Below are positions 46,752 through 56,087 of a DNA stretch of 64,000 bases, piece by piece (within the stretch, counting starts at the first letter, position 1; the number at the start of each line of letters is the position of its first letter). A program made the position numbers and the translations under genes. The stretch is from Bromus sterilis (taxonomy: Eukaryota; Streptophyta; Magnoliopsida; Poales; Poaceae), in NCBI GenBank assembly GCA_950022295.1, contig OX465598.1, positions 65,580,001 to 65,644,000 on the forward strand, given 5' to 3'. Below the pieces are notes generated by a model, which was not told the DNA's origin, made no database searches, and saw only the letters and a list, made by a program, of their open reading frames with translations.

Positions 46752-47863
46752 TCCTGGGGGACTCGAAGAGTCGCGCAGGGACTCGAGTACGTTCATTTGT
46801 CGTTCAACGATATGCGCGGTTCATCCGTGGGTCGCTGGCAGTCTAGAGGCCATGACAAAAACCTGTTTCGAGGGATGCTAAGCTGAAAGGGCCCAAGGAG
46901 TCGACGGGTCGAGCCTTGGTGAATTGCGCTAGGGAAAATACCACAGTAGCCCAATCAAACCCACGTCCCTCGACGTGAGTTTGGAACACTGGTGTCAAGC
47001 AAAAGTCCGGCCGCTTCAGGTCTTACGGTGTTCATTTGCCGCCAGTAATGTGTGTAGCCTAAGGCACGTCCGCCCGGCTTTTCTATCATGCTCTGCGCAT
47101 GGGAAAGGTTGGGAGTGAAATCGCTCTTCGGCAAGTCCCAGCCCGGCCGTACTTCGCAGCGGGGTCTTACCTACACGCTAATCTTGTGTGGCATCTGGGC
47201 ACAATGTATCGTGTTCCAGGAATGTGTGTTTTTGAGGCGCGGAGCCTTATAGCATTGCACCCGCTTGGAACACAACATCAAGCGAGCTGTTCACTCATTC
47301 AACCGAGGAGCTTTGTTTCGAGTGCTTAGTCGGGGGGTTATTCGTGAGTAATCACTCGAAGGCCATTTCGGCTCTTCAGGTGAGGGAGCACCCGGAACTC
47401 TTAGCGTCGTATGCTCTTGGCGAATGCTTGTTTGTCTTACGTAGGGTTGAGGGAGCACCCGGGACTCTTTATGATGTACGCTCCCGATGGGAGTAAGATG
47501 TTTTTTCTTCCTTGGGGAAAAGATCTGAGAGATGGAATTTTGGGGCCTTGATGTCTGTTTGGTTTTCTTCGCCGCTTGTCAGGGATGGCGATGCCTCTGT
47601 TTAATGGATGTCAGAGATGCTCTGCCAGTGAACCGTCACTTCTTCAGGACCGGTCATAATAATGGCCGTTGTGGCGTGCGGCAGGCGCCGGTTGAGTTTC
47701 CCATACGCGCGTTGGAAACGCGCGCGAATTGACGCGTCTTGCGTACAGTGCGTCCCGTGGGAAAGCATCTTCGTCTTGGAGTCCGAGACGGCTGGGACGA
47801 TTGGTCTTTTGAATTAATTGCTTTTGTCGTCTTGGCTTCTCTGTGTTTTGAGGATAGTTGTTC
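46752..47863 (+). other. 3' region of the Tat element, upstream of the antisense gene
   Basis: GC-rich element DNA without a recognised domain. It contains two similar blocks with gagggagcacccgg (47382 and 47449). Read on the plus strand it is the upstream region of the antisense ORF and would hold its promoter. Confidence 0.5.
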
Positions 47864-47871
47864 TATAAATA
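47864..47871 (+). promoter_or_regulatory. TATA box of the antisense ORF
   Basis: TATAAATA followed by ggcc lies 68 bp upstream of the ATG at 47939, and a CT-rich leader follows. This is a normal layout for a plant class II promoter. Confidence 0.6.
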
Positions 47872-47938
47872 GGCCTTTCTCTTCAACGCCTCTATCCAAC
47901 TCGCTGCTTCACCTCTTCCTTCATCTCTTCTTCCGCTC

Positions 47939-48574
47939 ATGGTTCCCAGGCGAGGTGTTGGCCATGGCCGTGTTCGCCGTGGCCGTGGTGGCCGCACACC
48001 ACGCTCATGCAGTGGTGGTCGTCATGGTGCGGCGCCAGTGCCTTCCTCCTCTCCCTTGGAGGAGGGATTCTTGCGCTATGATTTTATTTTACGTGTTCGT
48101 GGCCAAAGTGCCAATCGCATCCTTCTTCCCTCTGCTTTTTCTGCCATTGTCTCTGAGTGTGGCTTGGATGGCTTGCTTCTGCACCTTCAAGGGAGCTGTC
48201 GGTCTCCTTATTATGTTGACTTGGAGGTCGATAGCTCTCGCTTGATTTTTCTTGGCTCTGGTTGGAGTTTGTTTGCTCGGTGGTTGAATTTGCGAGATGG
48301 CGATATGCTCAGCTGTCGCTTTGACGGTGAAAGCACTGTCACTGTCCGCGCATTCGATCCGAGTGGTAATAGCATGGATCCGCATGGGCAGGAGTCGAGC
48401 AGCGACATCTCCATAAAGTCGAGGAGTCCTTCGCCTGCGTCTTCAACTGCTTCTTCCTCCGGGGACTCTTCTGGTGGTGGTGGTGAGCCGTCTTCAACTG
48501 CTTCCTCCTCTGCCTCTGAAGAAGACCTCGATGTCAAGCCACCGGTTAAACGAGCGCGGCAGGCCACCTTGTAG
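47939..48574 (+). CDS. Antisense ORF with B3-like DNA-binding domain
   Basis: The 211-codon ORF lies on the strand opposite to the retrotransposon's own genes. The N-terminus is Arg/Gly-rich (residues 1-35). Residues 47-145 have the layout of a plant B3 domain: FILRVRGQSANRILLPSAF, then a strand-rich middle, then GWSLFARWLNLRDGDMLSCRF and TVTVRAFDPSG. The C-terminal 65 residues are serine- and acid-rich and end in a basic PPVKRARQA, a possible nuclear signal. B3 domains bind DNA in plant transcription factors. Extra ORFs in antisense near the 3' end are known in Tat elements, but the B3 identity here is my reading. A one-base frame change at the stop would add a Glu/Lys coiled coil up to 48675. 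Confidence 0.65.
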   Translation: MVPRRGVGHGRVRRGRGGRTPRSCSGGRHGAAPVPSSSPLEEGFLRYDFILRVRGQSANRILLPSAFSAIVSECGLDGLLLHLQGSCRSPYYVDLEVDSSRLIFLGSGWSLFARWLNLRDGDMLSCRFDGESTVTVRAFDPSGNSMDPHGQESSSDISIKSRSPSPASSTASSSGDSSGGGGEPSSTASSSASEEDLDVKPPVKRARQATL

Positions 48575-48675
48575 AACTGGAGGCAACGGCGTCATCTTCG
48601 CCGGCAGCTTGGGCGGAGCTGGAGAAGAAGCTAGAGGAGCAGGAGAAGAAGCTGGTGGAGCAGCGTCCCCAATGA

Positions 48676-49359
48676 CTCCGCAAATAAGTCGAGCTTCACC
48701 TTTTGTTATGTCATTGACATCATGAGCCTGCTGCTTCTACTCCTACTTTTTCTGTGATGATGCTCTTGTACTGGAGTCGGTTACCTTTCATGGGCACACA
48801 TGTAGAAGTCATAATTCCTTGGGTGATTTCCTCTTGTAACAGGAGTTGCCTTCTATCCAAATGTAGTTGAGTCCTTTTTGTACTGAAGATGATATCTATG
48901 ATGTAAACTATGCTTTATCCTTTGTAATGGAATTTATATTTGGGCCTTTATGCCACCGAAAACTGTGTCTTGACCACCAGGAGTTGTCTTCGAATCCTTT
49001 TGGAACTGAGAGTTATGTTTGACTCTTTTGCCGCTGAGAACTGCCTTCGGTTCCATCCGATACTTGGTACGTGGGTTCTATCGGGTGCGCGACAGCACTC
49101 CCGATGGGAGTAGCCCCCGAGGCTATGCTTGAGTCGAAGGGTCAGGCGTAGGCTAAAATTTGTTTCCTTTGTTGTCTTTTATCGGGTGCGCGGCAGCGCT
49201 CCCGATGGGAGTAGCCCCCGAGACTTTAGGTGATCGTTGGCGATCAGGTGAAGACTAAATGAGCTTGTGTTTCCTCCAAAGTTTCTTCGAAAGTGCTTGG
49301 ATGTCATGGGAACGTTGATGGTCGTCTCTCGGGTGGGGTTTATACTCGAGACCCCGAGT
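48676..49359 (+). other. Region after the antisense ORF
   Basis: The first part is T-rich and could be the 3' untranslated region of the antisense gene. At 49076-49225 two copies of a cgggtgcgcg...cccgatgggagtagcccccgag block occur about 100 bp apart, each with the polypurine core. No coding domain is seen. Confidence 0.5.
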
Positions 49360-49958
49360 GCTTCATGAAGAAGATCGCGTAGGCGATAGTGTTGCTCAGG
49401 GGGATTTTATTCTTAAGCCCCCGAGTGCTTTGATTAAGATCGCTTAGGCGATAGAATTGCTCGGGGGGAGTTTTGCTCTGAAGCCCCCGAGTGCTTCGAT
49501 TAAGATCGCGTAGGCGATAGAGTTGCTCGGGGGGAGTTTTGCTCTGAAGCCCCCGAGTGCTTCGCTTAAGATCGCGTAGGCGATAGAGTTGCTCGGGGGG
49601 AGTTTTTGCTCTGAAGCCCCCGAGTGCTTCGATTAAGATCGCGTAGGCGATAGAGTTGCTCGGGGGGGAGTTTTTGCTCTGAAGCCCCCGAGTGCTTCGA
49701 TTAAGATCGCGTAGGCGATAGAGTTGCTCGGGGGGAGTTTTTGCTCTGAAGCCCCCGAGTGCTTCGCTTAAGATCGCGTAGGCGATAGAGTTGCTCGGGG
49801 GGATTTTTTGCTCTGAAGCCCCCGAGTGCTTCGATTAAGATCGCATAGGCGATAGAGTTGCTCGGGGGGAGTTTTGCTCTGAAGCCCCCGAGTGCTTCGC
49901 TTAAGATCGCGTAGGCGATAGGGTTGCTCGGGGGGAGTTTCCTCTTAAGCCCCCGAGT
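49360..49958. repeat. Nine tandem copies of a 66-67-bp repeat
   Basis: Units start gcttcgattaagatcgcgta and end agcccccgagt. They are nearly identical, with the outermost ones more diverged. Each unit carries CTCGGGGG and CCCCCGAG, an inverted repeat around about 15 nt. The unit end read on the minus strand is the core of the element's polypurine tract. Confidence 0.9.
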
Positions 49959-50153
49959 GCTTTGAGATGGTCGTATTTGGGCAACATTTATTTTATTGCG
50001 GTCAAGCGATTTACATGAGCTGCCAGTCATGTCCGACCGATAGGGGCTATGGATAGAACAGTCGCAAGTTTGCTACGTTCCATGGGTTGCCCACGTCCTC
50101 GTCTATCTATGGGTTCTTCAGCCTGTAGGCGCCGCCTCCGATAACTTCTGAGA

Positions 50154-51214
50154 TTATGAATGGCCCTTCCCATTGGGGGCAAGTTTGTGGACCTTCTCTT
50201 GTATTAGTCGTAAGACTAGGTCACCTTTGTTGAAGGTTCTAGTGCGCAGTCGACTGCTTTGGTAGGTACGTAGTTTGTCTTGGTACCCTTCTGATTTTGT
50301 CAAGGTTGTGTCTCTTGCTTCGTCAGTCGTATCTTTGTCGTCTTGTAGTGCTTCTTCTGCTTCCTCTTCCTCGTATCCGGTGACCCGGGGTGCTCTGAAC
50401 TTGAGGTCGTGTGGTAGGACTGCCTCTGCCCCGTACACCATGAATAAGGGTGTGTATTGGGTCGCAGTTTTGGTGTGGTTCGTAAGCTCCACAGGACCGC
50501 GGGGAGTTCTTCTACCCAATTGCCGGCGGCTTGCTCGAGTGGTGCGAGGAGCCGTTTCTTGATTCCTCTACAGACAAGGCTGTTTGCTTTTTCCACCTGG
50601 TCGTTGGACTGTGGGTGCGCGACTGATGCATAATTGATTTTGATGCCCAGTTCTTCGCAGAAGTTCTAAAATTCTGCGGCCGTGAAGTTTGTGCCATTGT
50701 CCGTGATGATGTTGTGTGGCACTCCAAATCTGAAGATGATTGACTTGATGAAGTTGACAGCCGTGAGAGTTGTAGAGCTGGTGATGGGCACTGCTTCGAT
50801 CCACTTGGTGAACTTGTCGACTGCGACGAGCAGGTGTGTCCTTTCGCCCTTTGATGATTTTTTTAGTGGGCCCACCATGTCGAGGCCCCAGGTAGCGAAC
50901 GGCCAGGATAGTGGTATGGTCTTGAGCTCTGATGCGGGAGCGTGTGGCCTGTTGGCGAATTTTTGACAGGCGACGCAACGTCGCACGATTTCCTCTGCGT
51001 TTTTCATGTCTGTGGGCCAGTAGAACCCAGCTCGGAATGCTTTGGATACGAGCACTCGACTGCTCGCGTGGTGCCCGCAGGTGCCTTCGTGGATTTCGAG
51101 CAATAGGGCTTTGTCGTCCTCTTCGTCAATGCACCTTTGGAGTATCTGAGTGATGCTGCGCTTATATAGTTGTCTGTTGATCACCGTGAATGCCTTGGAT
51201 CGTCGGCTGATGCG
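50154..51214 (-). pseudogene. Integrase of the Tat element, broken
   Basis: The zinc-binding part is H...H with CVACQKF (about 50960). The core has WGLDMVGPL, the Tat version of the first Asp motif, and TDNGTNF for the second. A TAG at 50666-50668 follows TAAEF. The same frame continues with NFCEELGIKINYASVAHPQSN and QVEKAN, which carries the third acidic residue. A frameshift then moves the C-terminal part (YTPLFMVYGAEAVLP to the end at 50154) to another frame. It would catalyse insertion of the element's cDNA, but this copy cannot. Confidence 0.85.
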
Positions 51215-51967
51215 TCATGCTTCGGCCACGTCTTGTGGTAACGTGCCTTCGATTAGGAATCGGAGGAACGGTTTTGCCCAGACAGGTCCTTCGAACTCTG
51301 TCGGGGCTGTGCTGTCGGATGTGCTGGTGCTTGTGCCTTCTGATAGGGTTGTTGCTGCCACCTGCGCTATTTTTGTTACGTCTTCACCGTCCACAACTGC
51401 TTCAGGTGTTGCTTCCTGCACTTTGATGGACCTCCGGTTGATGCTTTCGAGAAAAACGCCGGGTGGTACAAGCGCCCTGGTCGAACCGATGTTCGCGAGC
51501 TCGTCGGCTTCTGTGTTGTTGTCCCTGGTGATGTAGTTGAGCTCGCAACCGTCGAAGTTTCCTTCGAGTTCGTTGTAGAGCTTCTGGTAGGCCGCCATGT
51601 TGTCGGCAATTGCCTTGTAGTTTCTCATTGTCTGTTGGACGACGAGATTGGAGTCCCCATAAATTATGAGGCGAGTGGCTCCGCATGTTTTGGCCATGCG
51701 CATTCCATGGAGGAGTGCCTCGTATTCTGCTTCGTTGTTGGAGGCGTGACTGAAGTTGATCTGGAGGACGTATTTCATCTTTGTTCCTTTGGGGGAGATA
51801 AGTACGACTCCTGCCCCAGCTCCTTGTTGTCTTTTGGATCCATCGAAGAACATTGACCATGAGCCTGATAGGTCTGGGGGGCCTGGTGTTTGAACCTCCG
51901 TCCACTTGACCAGGAAATCTGGGAGTACTTGGGCTTTGATGGATGTTGGGTGCTTAAACTACAGGTC
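51215..51967 (-). pseudogene. RNase H of the Tat element
   Basis: After the RT, a TGA and a TAG interrupt the linker (near 51960). RNase H then reads FDGSKRQQGAGAGVVL with its first Asp, NNEAEYEALLHGM with Glu, GDSNLVVQQ with Asp, and NTEADELAN with the last Asp. This is the second RNase H type typical of Tat elements. The ORF ends at 51215. Confidence 0.8.
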
Positions 51968-53059
51968 TCATGGGCTGAGCTCGATGTTCCACTCGGCGAC
52001 TCGCCCGGTTGCTCCTGGGTTGTTGAGTATGTCAGCGAGTGGTGCGCTGCTCACGATTGTGATAGGGTGCTCGTCGAAGTATTGGGACACCTTTCTTGAG
52101 GTCATGACGATGGCCAATAGTAGCTTCTGATAGTGCGGGTACCGCTGCTGGGATTTGGTCAGGAGCATGCTGAGGTAGTAGATTGGTCTCTGGATGCTCT
52201 GGACCTTGCCTTCTTCTGTGCGTTCGACGACGAGCGATGTGCTTACTACACTGCTACGTGCTGCCACGTAGAGGTATAGCTTCTCTCGTTCCTTGGGTAC
52301 CGCCAGGATTGGTGGGGTTGAGAGTGTCTTTTTCAGGTCCGCGAATGCTTGGCGGGCTTCCTCCGTCCACCTGAATTTCTCTCCTTTCCTGAGTAGTTGA
52401 TAGAAAGGCAGCGTGCGTTCTCCTAGCCTGCTGATGAAGCGGCTTAGGGCTGCGAGTTTTCCGGTGAGCTGATGTACTCCTTTGACGTCGGTTGGTTCTT
52501 GCATGCGGGTGATGGCTTGGACTTTCTCAGGATTTGCCTCGATTCCGCGGGCAGAGACCATATAGCCAAGCAGCTTTCCCGCCGGTACGCCGAATGTGCA
52601 CTTCTTTGGGTTGAGTTTGATTCTGTATTTGTTGAGCGTTGCGAAGGTTTCGCGCAGGTCGTCGAGTAATGTGGCTGCTTTGTAGGTCTTGATGACGATG
52701 TCGTCCACGTAGACTTGTACATTTCTTCCGATTTGCTCCTTTAGGCAGGCATGCATCATTCGTTGGTAAGTGGCGCCTGTGCTTTTGAGCCCGAAGGGCA
52801 TGGTCCTGTAGCAGAATACTCCATAGGGGGTGATGAACGATGTGTGCTCTTTGTATTCTTCCTTCATCCTGATCTGGTTGTATCCTGAGTAAGCGTCAAG
52901 AAAGGAGAGTAGATCGCACCCTGCTGTTGAGTCGATTATCTGATCGATTCTAGGCAGGGGGAAGTGATCCTTCGGGCAATGTTTGTTGACTGGTCCGTAG
53001 TCGACACACATGCGCAGCACGGTCGTGTCTTTCTTGGGCACCAGCACTAGGTTGGCTAT
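51968..53059 (-). pseudogene. Reverse transcriptase of the Tat element
   Basis: The motifs are LVPKKDTTVLRMCVDY, DHFPLPRIDQ, LDAYSGYNQI, MPFGLKS and YVDDIV, followed by the connection domain with LTGKLAALSRFIS. The frame is open over 359 codons. Just upstream, a TAG replaces the Trp expected before IANLVLVPKK (53057-53062), splitting it from the protease part. Confidence 0.88.
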
Positions 53060-54597
53060 CTAGGTGGCTTTCTTCGTTTCTCGAATGCACTGAGCGTCGA
53101 GTAACCGGTTGACTTCCTCTCCGATTGCTCTGCGCTTGGGCTCCGAGAATCGTCTCAGCGCTTGCTTCACTGGCCTCGTGTTTGGCTTGATGCGTAGGGC
53201 GTGTTCCGCGATTCGCGTGGTATCCCAGGCATGTCGGCTGGGCACCAGGCGAATATTTCCCACTCGTCTTGAAGGAAAGCGACGAGAGCCGCCGCCTGCT
53301 CCTCTGGTAGGTGGGCGTACACGCGGACTGTTTTGTCCGGGTCCGTCGGGTGCACTTGGTGAGTGACTGTGTCGCCGTCGATGCTGAAGTCGCGTCCGTA
53401 CTCCCTGGATTCGCTTCGGTTCACCAGTGGGAAGGTACTCTTGTCCGTCATCATGGCTATTTCTCTGAGTTCTTGTTTGGCTCCGAATGTGTCGGAAATT
53501 CTGTGGAAGTCACGATCACATTGATCTGATTTGATGAAGCTTCCGTTGATCGTGAGGACTCCTGATGATCCTGGCATCTTGAGCTTGAGGTAGGCGTAGT
53601 GTGGGACTGCCATGAATTGCGCGAATGCTGGCCGTCCTAGTATGGCGTGATACTGCGATTGCCAGTCGAGTACCTCGAACTCGAGGACGTGCTTTGCGAA
53701 GTTACGCCGGTTGCCAAAGACGACTTCGAGTTCGATGACTCCGAGGGATGTGGCTGCTTCTCCTGGGACTACCCCGTGCAACTCGGTGGTTGATTTTTTC
53801 CATACTGATCGTGGGATCAGCATCTTTTGTAGGGTGCTGGCGAAGATGATGTTCATGTTGTTGCCTCCGTCCATGAAGACCCGATCCATGTCGTATCCTC
53901 CGATTTGTGCATCGAGCACTAGGGGTGCATGCCCTGGTCTTGGGACTGCGGGTGGATGGTCGTCCTGTGAGAATGTGATGCTGGTCTCCGTGCCATGTAA
54001 TTGGTAGACTTCGACTATGCTTATGCTCTCAGCTGCTCTCGCCTGCAGGGTTTGGGCGTCGCATTGTGCTTGCGGTGCCCTTCCTTCTTGGATCATGAGC
54101 ACTTGTGCTTGCGACGGGTTGTGCCGTCCTTCCGGGTTTGAGGTCGGCGATTTCTCGGGTCGTTGGTTGCGTTTGTCTTCTTTCTGCTTCTCCTTCTTGA
54201 GGTCGTCGGCTAGCTCGTTGAACAGGCGGCAGTCTCTCAAAGTGTGACCTGACCTGACGTGTCCCCAGTCATCCTCGAAGCTGTGGATCGTGCAGGGTCC
54301 TGCTAGTTGCTCTCTAGCCGTGAGTTTGCTAGATCCGACATGCCTCTTCCTTCTTGAGATTCTGAGGATCTGCTCGTGGTCCTCCGGGTGTTCGTGGAAG
54401 CGAGGATCGGTTTCGATTCCTCGACTCATGTCTTGGTTCTTGATGAGGTTGGCGAATTCATCCGGCCTTCGATCTAGGTCGTAGTACTCGCCTACAGGTT
54501 TCTCGGAGTCGCTGTCTTGGTTGGTGGCAAATGCTCGTGCGACGGCGTGTCGTCGAGTGGTCGTCGGTTGCGCGACTGCATGATGTGGCTCGTTCAT
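53060..54597 (-). pseudogene. Gag remnant and protease of the Tat element
   Basis: The 476-codon frame starts MNEPHHAVAQ and includes a late gag segment (SGHTLRDCRLFNELADDL). Protease has VFMDGGNNMNIIF as the catalytic motif (about 53865) and HAILGRPAFAQF. A frameshift near 53205 moves the RT leader (EHALRIKPNTRPVKQ) to another frame that ends at 53060. The usual gag core is missing: only about 450 bp separate this frame from the primer site. The element therefore probably needs Gag from elsewhere. Confidence 0.8.
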
Positions 54598-55024
54598 TGG
54601 GGCCCCGCTGTAGTTATCCCATGCGCGCCTTTTGGGTCGTCGATTCCTTCTGCCTTGGCGATGGTTCTGCTAATCGCTGGATTCGATCTCGTAGTCATCG
54701 TCTTGATATGCGGCGGGTGCCTGGGCGGTGGTGGGTTGTCGGAAGATTTGTGAGTCCTCCGCAACGCGTCTTAGTTCGTCGAGTGGGATTCCTTCGTAGA
54801 GGCCCCTCTCCGTTCTTCTGGGTCGTCAACTCCTTCGGCGCTAGCGCTGTACTTGGCCGTTACCGTAGTATCGGTCCTGGCATGACTGTATCTCGAGTGG
54901 TCTTGATGGGGTGGCGGAGATGTCCGCCGTGATCTTGAATCCTTCGAGTGGGCTAGGTCTGGTCCTTGCCCTTCAGTTGTGGCTTGCTGAAGACAGGACC
55001 GCCGAGATCGTGATCCCAACCTGC
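54598..55024 (-). other. Leader and degenerate gag start of the Tat element
   Basis: This short stretch should contain the untranslated leader and about 500 codons of gag. It holds only degenerate reading frames in minus orientation, so a large internal deletion is likely. Confidence 0.55.
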
Positions 55025-55048
55025 GTAGTTCCCACAGACGGCGCCAAT
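55025..55048 (-). other. Primer binding site of the Tat element
   Basis: On the minus strand the LTR end is followed by ATTGGCGCCGTCTGTGGGAA, the site type common in Tat-lineage elements. Confidence 0.8.
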
Positions 55049-55487
55049 TGACGGGGGATCAACCCCGGCAAATCCCATGGTCAGGGAACGTGGGTTAGTC
55101 ATGAGAGGCACAGGTTGGATGATAGCTCGTCGGCAAACAGGAAGGCTCGCTCCTGCTCGATATTATTGATTGGGGAGATGTGATTACAATGGAGGCCAAG
55201 GCTGGAGCGCTCAAGGCTAGGGTTACAGGCGAGATTAGATGTCTTTGGCGTCGCCCCTCCTAGCCCTTATATATCGGGCCAGGTCTGGGGGAGTTCATCT
55301 ACGTGTACAGGTAAACCTTCCTAACCCTAGCTTGCTCCGTACGACAGGTCTTCGCACCTTCCTTGTGAGTCGAGGACGCCTACGTCGGTGCCAACTAGTG
55401 GGCCGAGGCCGTATCTTCATGGGCCTTCTGCCTTCATGGACACCAGGTAGGCTCATCCGTAGGAGTCGTGGGGTCACCCCCTCGTCA
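55049..55487 (-). repeat. 5' LTR of the Tat element
   Basis: The LTR matches 46301-46738 with about a dozen substitutions and one extra G near the start. It is followed by the second TSD acata (55488-55492). Confidence 0.92.
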
Positions 55488-56087
55488 ACATAGCTACTGA
55501 TCATAGACCCATGGTCCAAGGTGGAATACTCATGGTTCATTCGGGAATCATCCATGGTGGTGGAGAAGCTCCCGGAGGTGGTTCCTCCCTCCGAAAGGGT
55601 GCCGGGAAGAGGTCTTCTGGTGCTCCCGATCTTGGAAGCGCGGCGACGGCGGAACAGAGGAGAGATCGTGAAAAAGGGTTCCCGTCACGGGGGTTTCTTT
55701 TCACGAGGAATATATAGGCAAAGGGGGCAGCCAGGGGGTCCACCAGGGGTCCAGGCGGCCCCCTGGCGCGGCCCCACCCTGGGGCGCTACGGGAGGGCGC
55801 GTGGGGCCCTGGTGGGTCCCCTCTGGCCCCCCTCGGTGATTCCCGAAGCTTCCGTATCGCTGATTTTTTATTGGATTTTTCCGGAATTTTTGGAGCACTT
55901 TTTATATGGGGGAAACCTGAAATAGAAAAACAGCAGAAAACAGGAACTGGCACTGGGGTGCACTGAGTTAATAGGTTAGTCCAAATATGATCAAAAGTGT
56001 ATGGAAGTTCATCAATATCATAGCAATATCACACAAAAGAGGCATGGAGCAAGAAGAAATTATAGATACGTTTTGGACGTATCAATG

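Larger units (their letters stand above)
46301..55487 (-). mobile_element. Tat-lineage Ty3/Gypsy retrotransposon, minus strand
   Basis: The LTRs are 46301-46738 and 55049-55487, and the TSD is acata (46296-46300 and 55488-55492). Minus-strand domains in order are a gag remnant, protease, RT, RNase H and integrase. An extra ORF lies on the opposite strand near the 3' end. The primer site GGCGCCGTCTGTGGGAA and the antisense ORF both fit the Tat lineage. LTRs differ at about a dozen sites. Pol is broken, and gag is too short for autonomy. Confidence 0.92.
33809..56084 (-). mobile_element. Gypsy element B (Sabrina-like), minus strand, rearranged, with nested insertions
   Basis: The outer LTRs (33809-35452 and 45225-56084) agree closely along their length. 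They are flanked by the TSD atgtc: 33804-33808 on the left, and 56085-56087 plus 57875-57876 on the right, where a solo LTR splits it. The interior encodes only gag and protease; no RT or integrase was seen, so it depends on other elements. It also holds a third LTR (41652-43261), a Tat fragment, a transposase-like fragment and a duplicated gag start. The Sabrina assignment rests on recalled structure (gag-protease only, tRNA-Asp primer) and is tentative. Confidence 0.85.
45225..56084 (-). repeat. 5' LTR of element B, interrupted by a Tat element
   Basis: The LTR sequence is 45225-46300 and 55493-56084 (about 1,668 bp after removing the insertion and one TSD copy). It matches 33809-35452. The right end, acgtatca at 56084, is followed by the first three bases of the B TSD. 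Confidence 0.88.

Noticed and set aside
47939..48574. An ordinary host B3 gene trapped between elements
   Set aside because: It lies inside a single Tat element bounded by matching LTRs and TSDs, between the polypurine tract and integrase, where Tat elements are known to carry antisense ORFs.
49360..49958. CRISPR-like array
   Set aside because: Units are contiguous near-identical tandem copies without unique spacers, in a plant retrotransposon.
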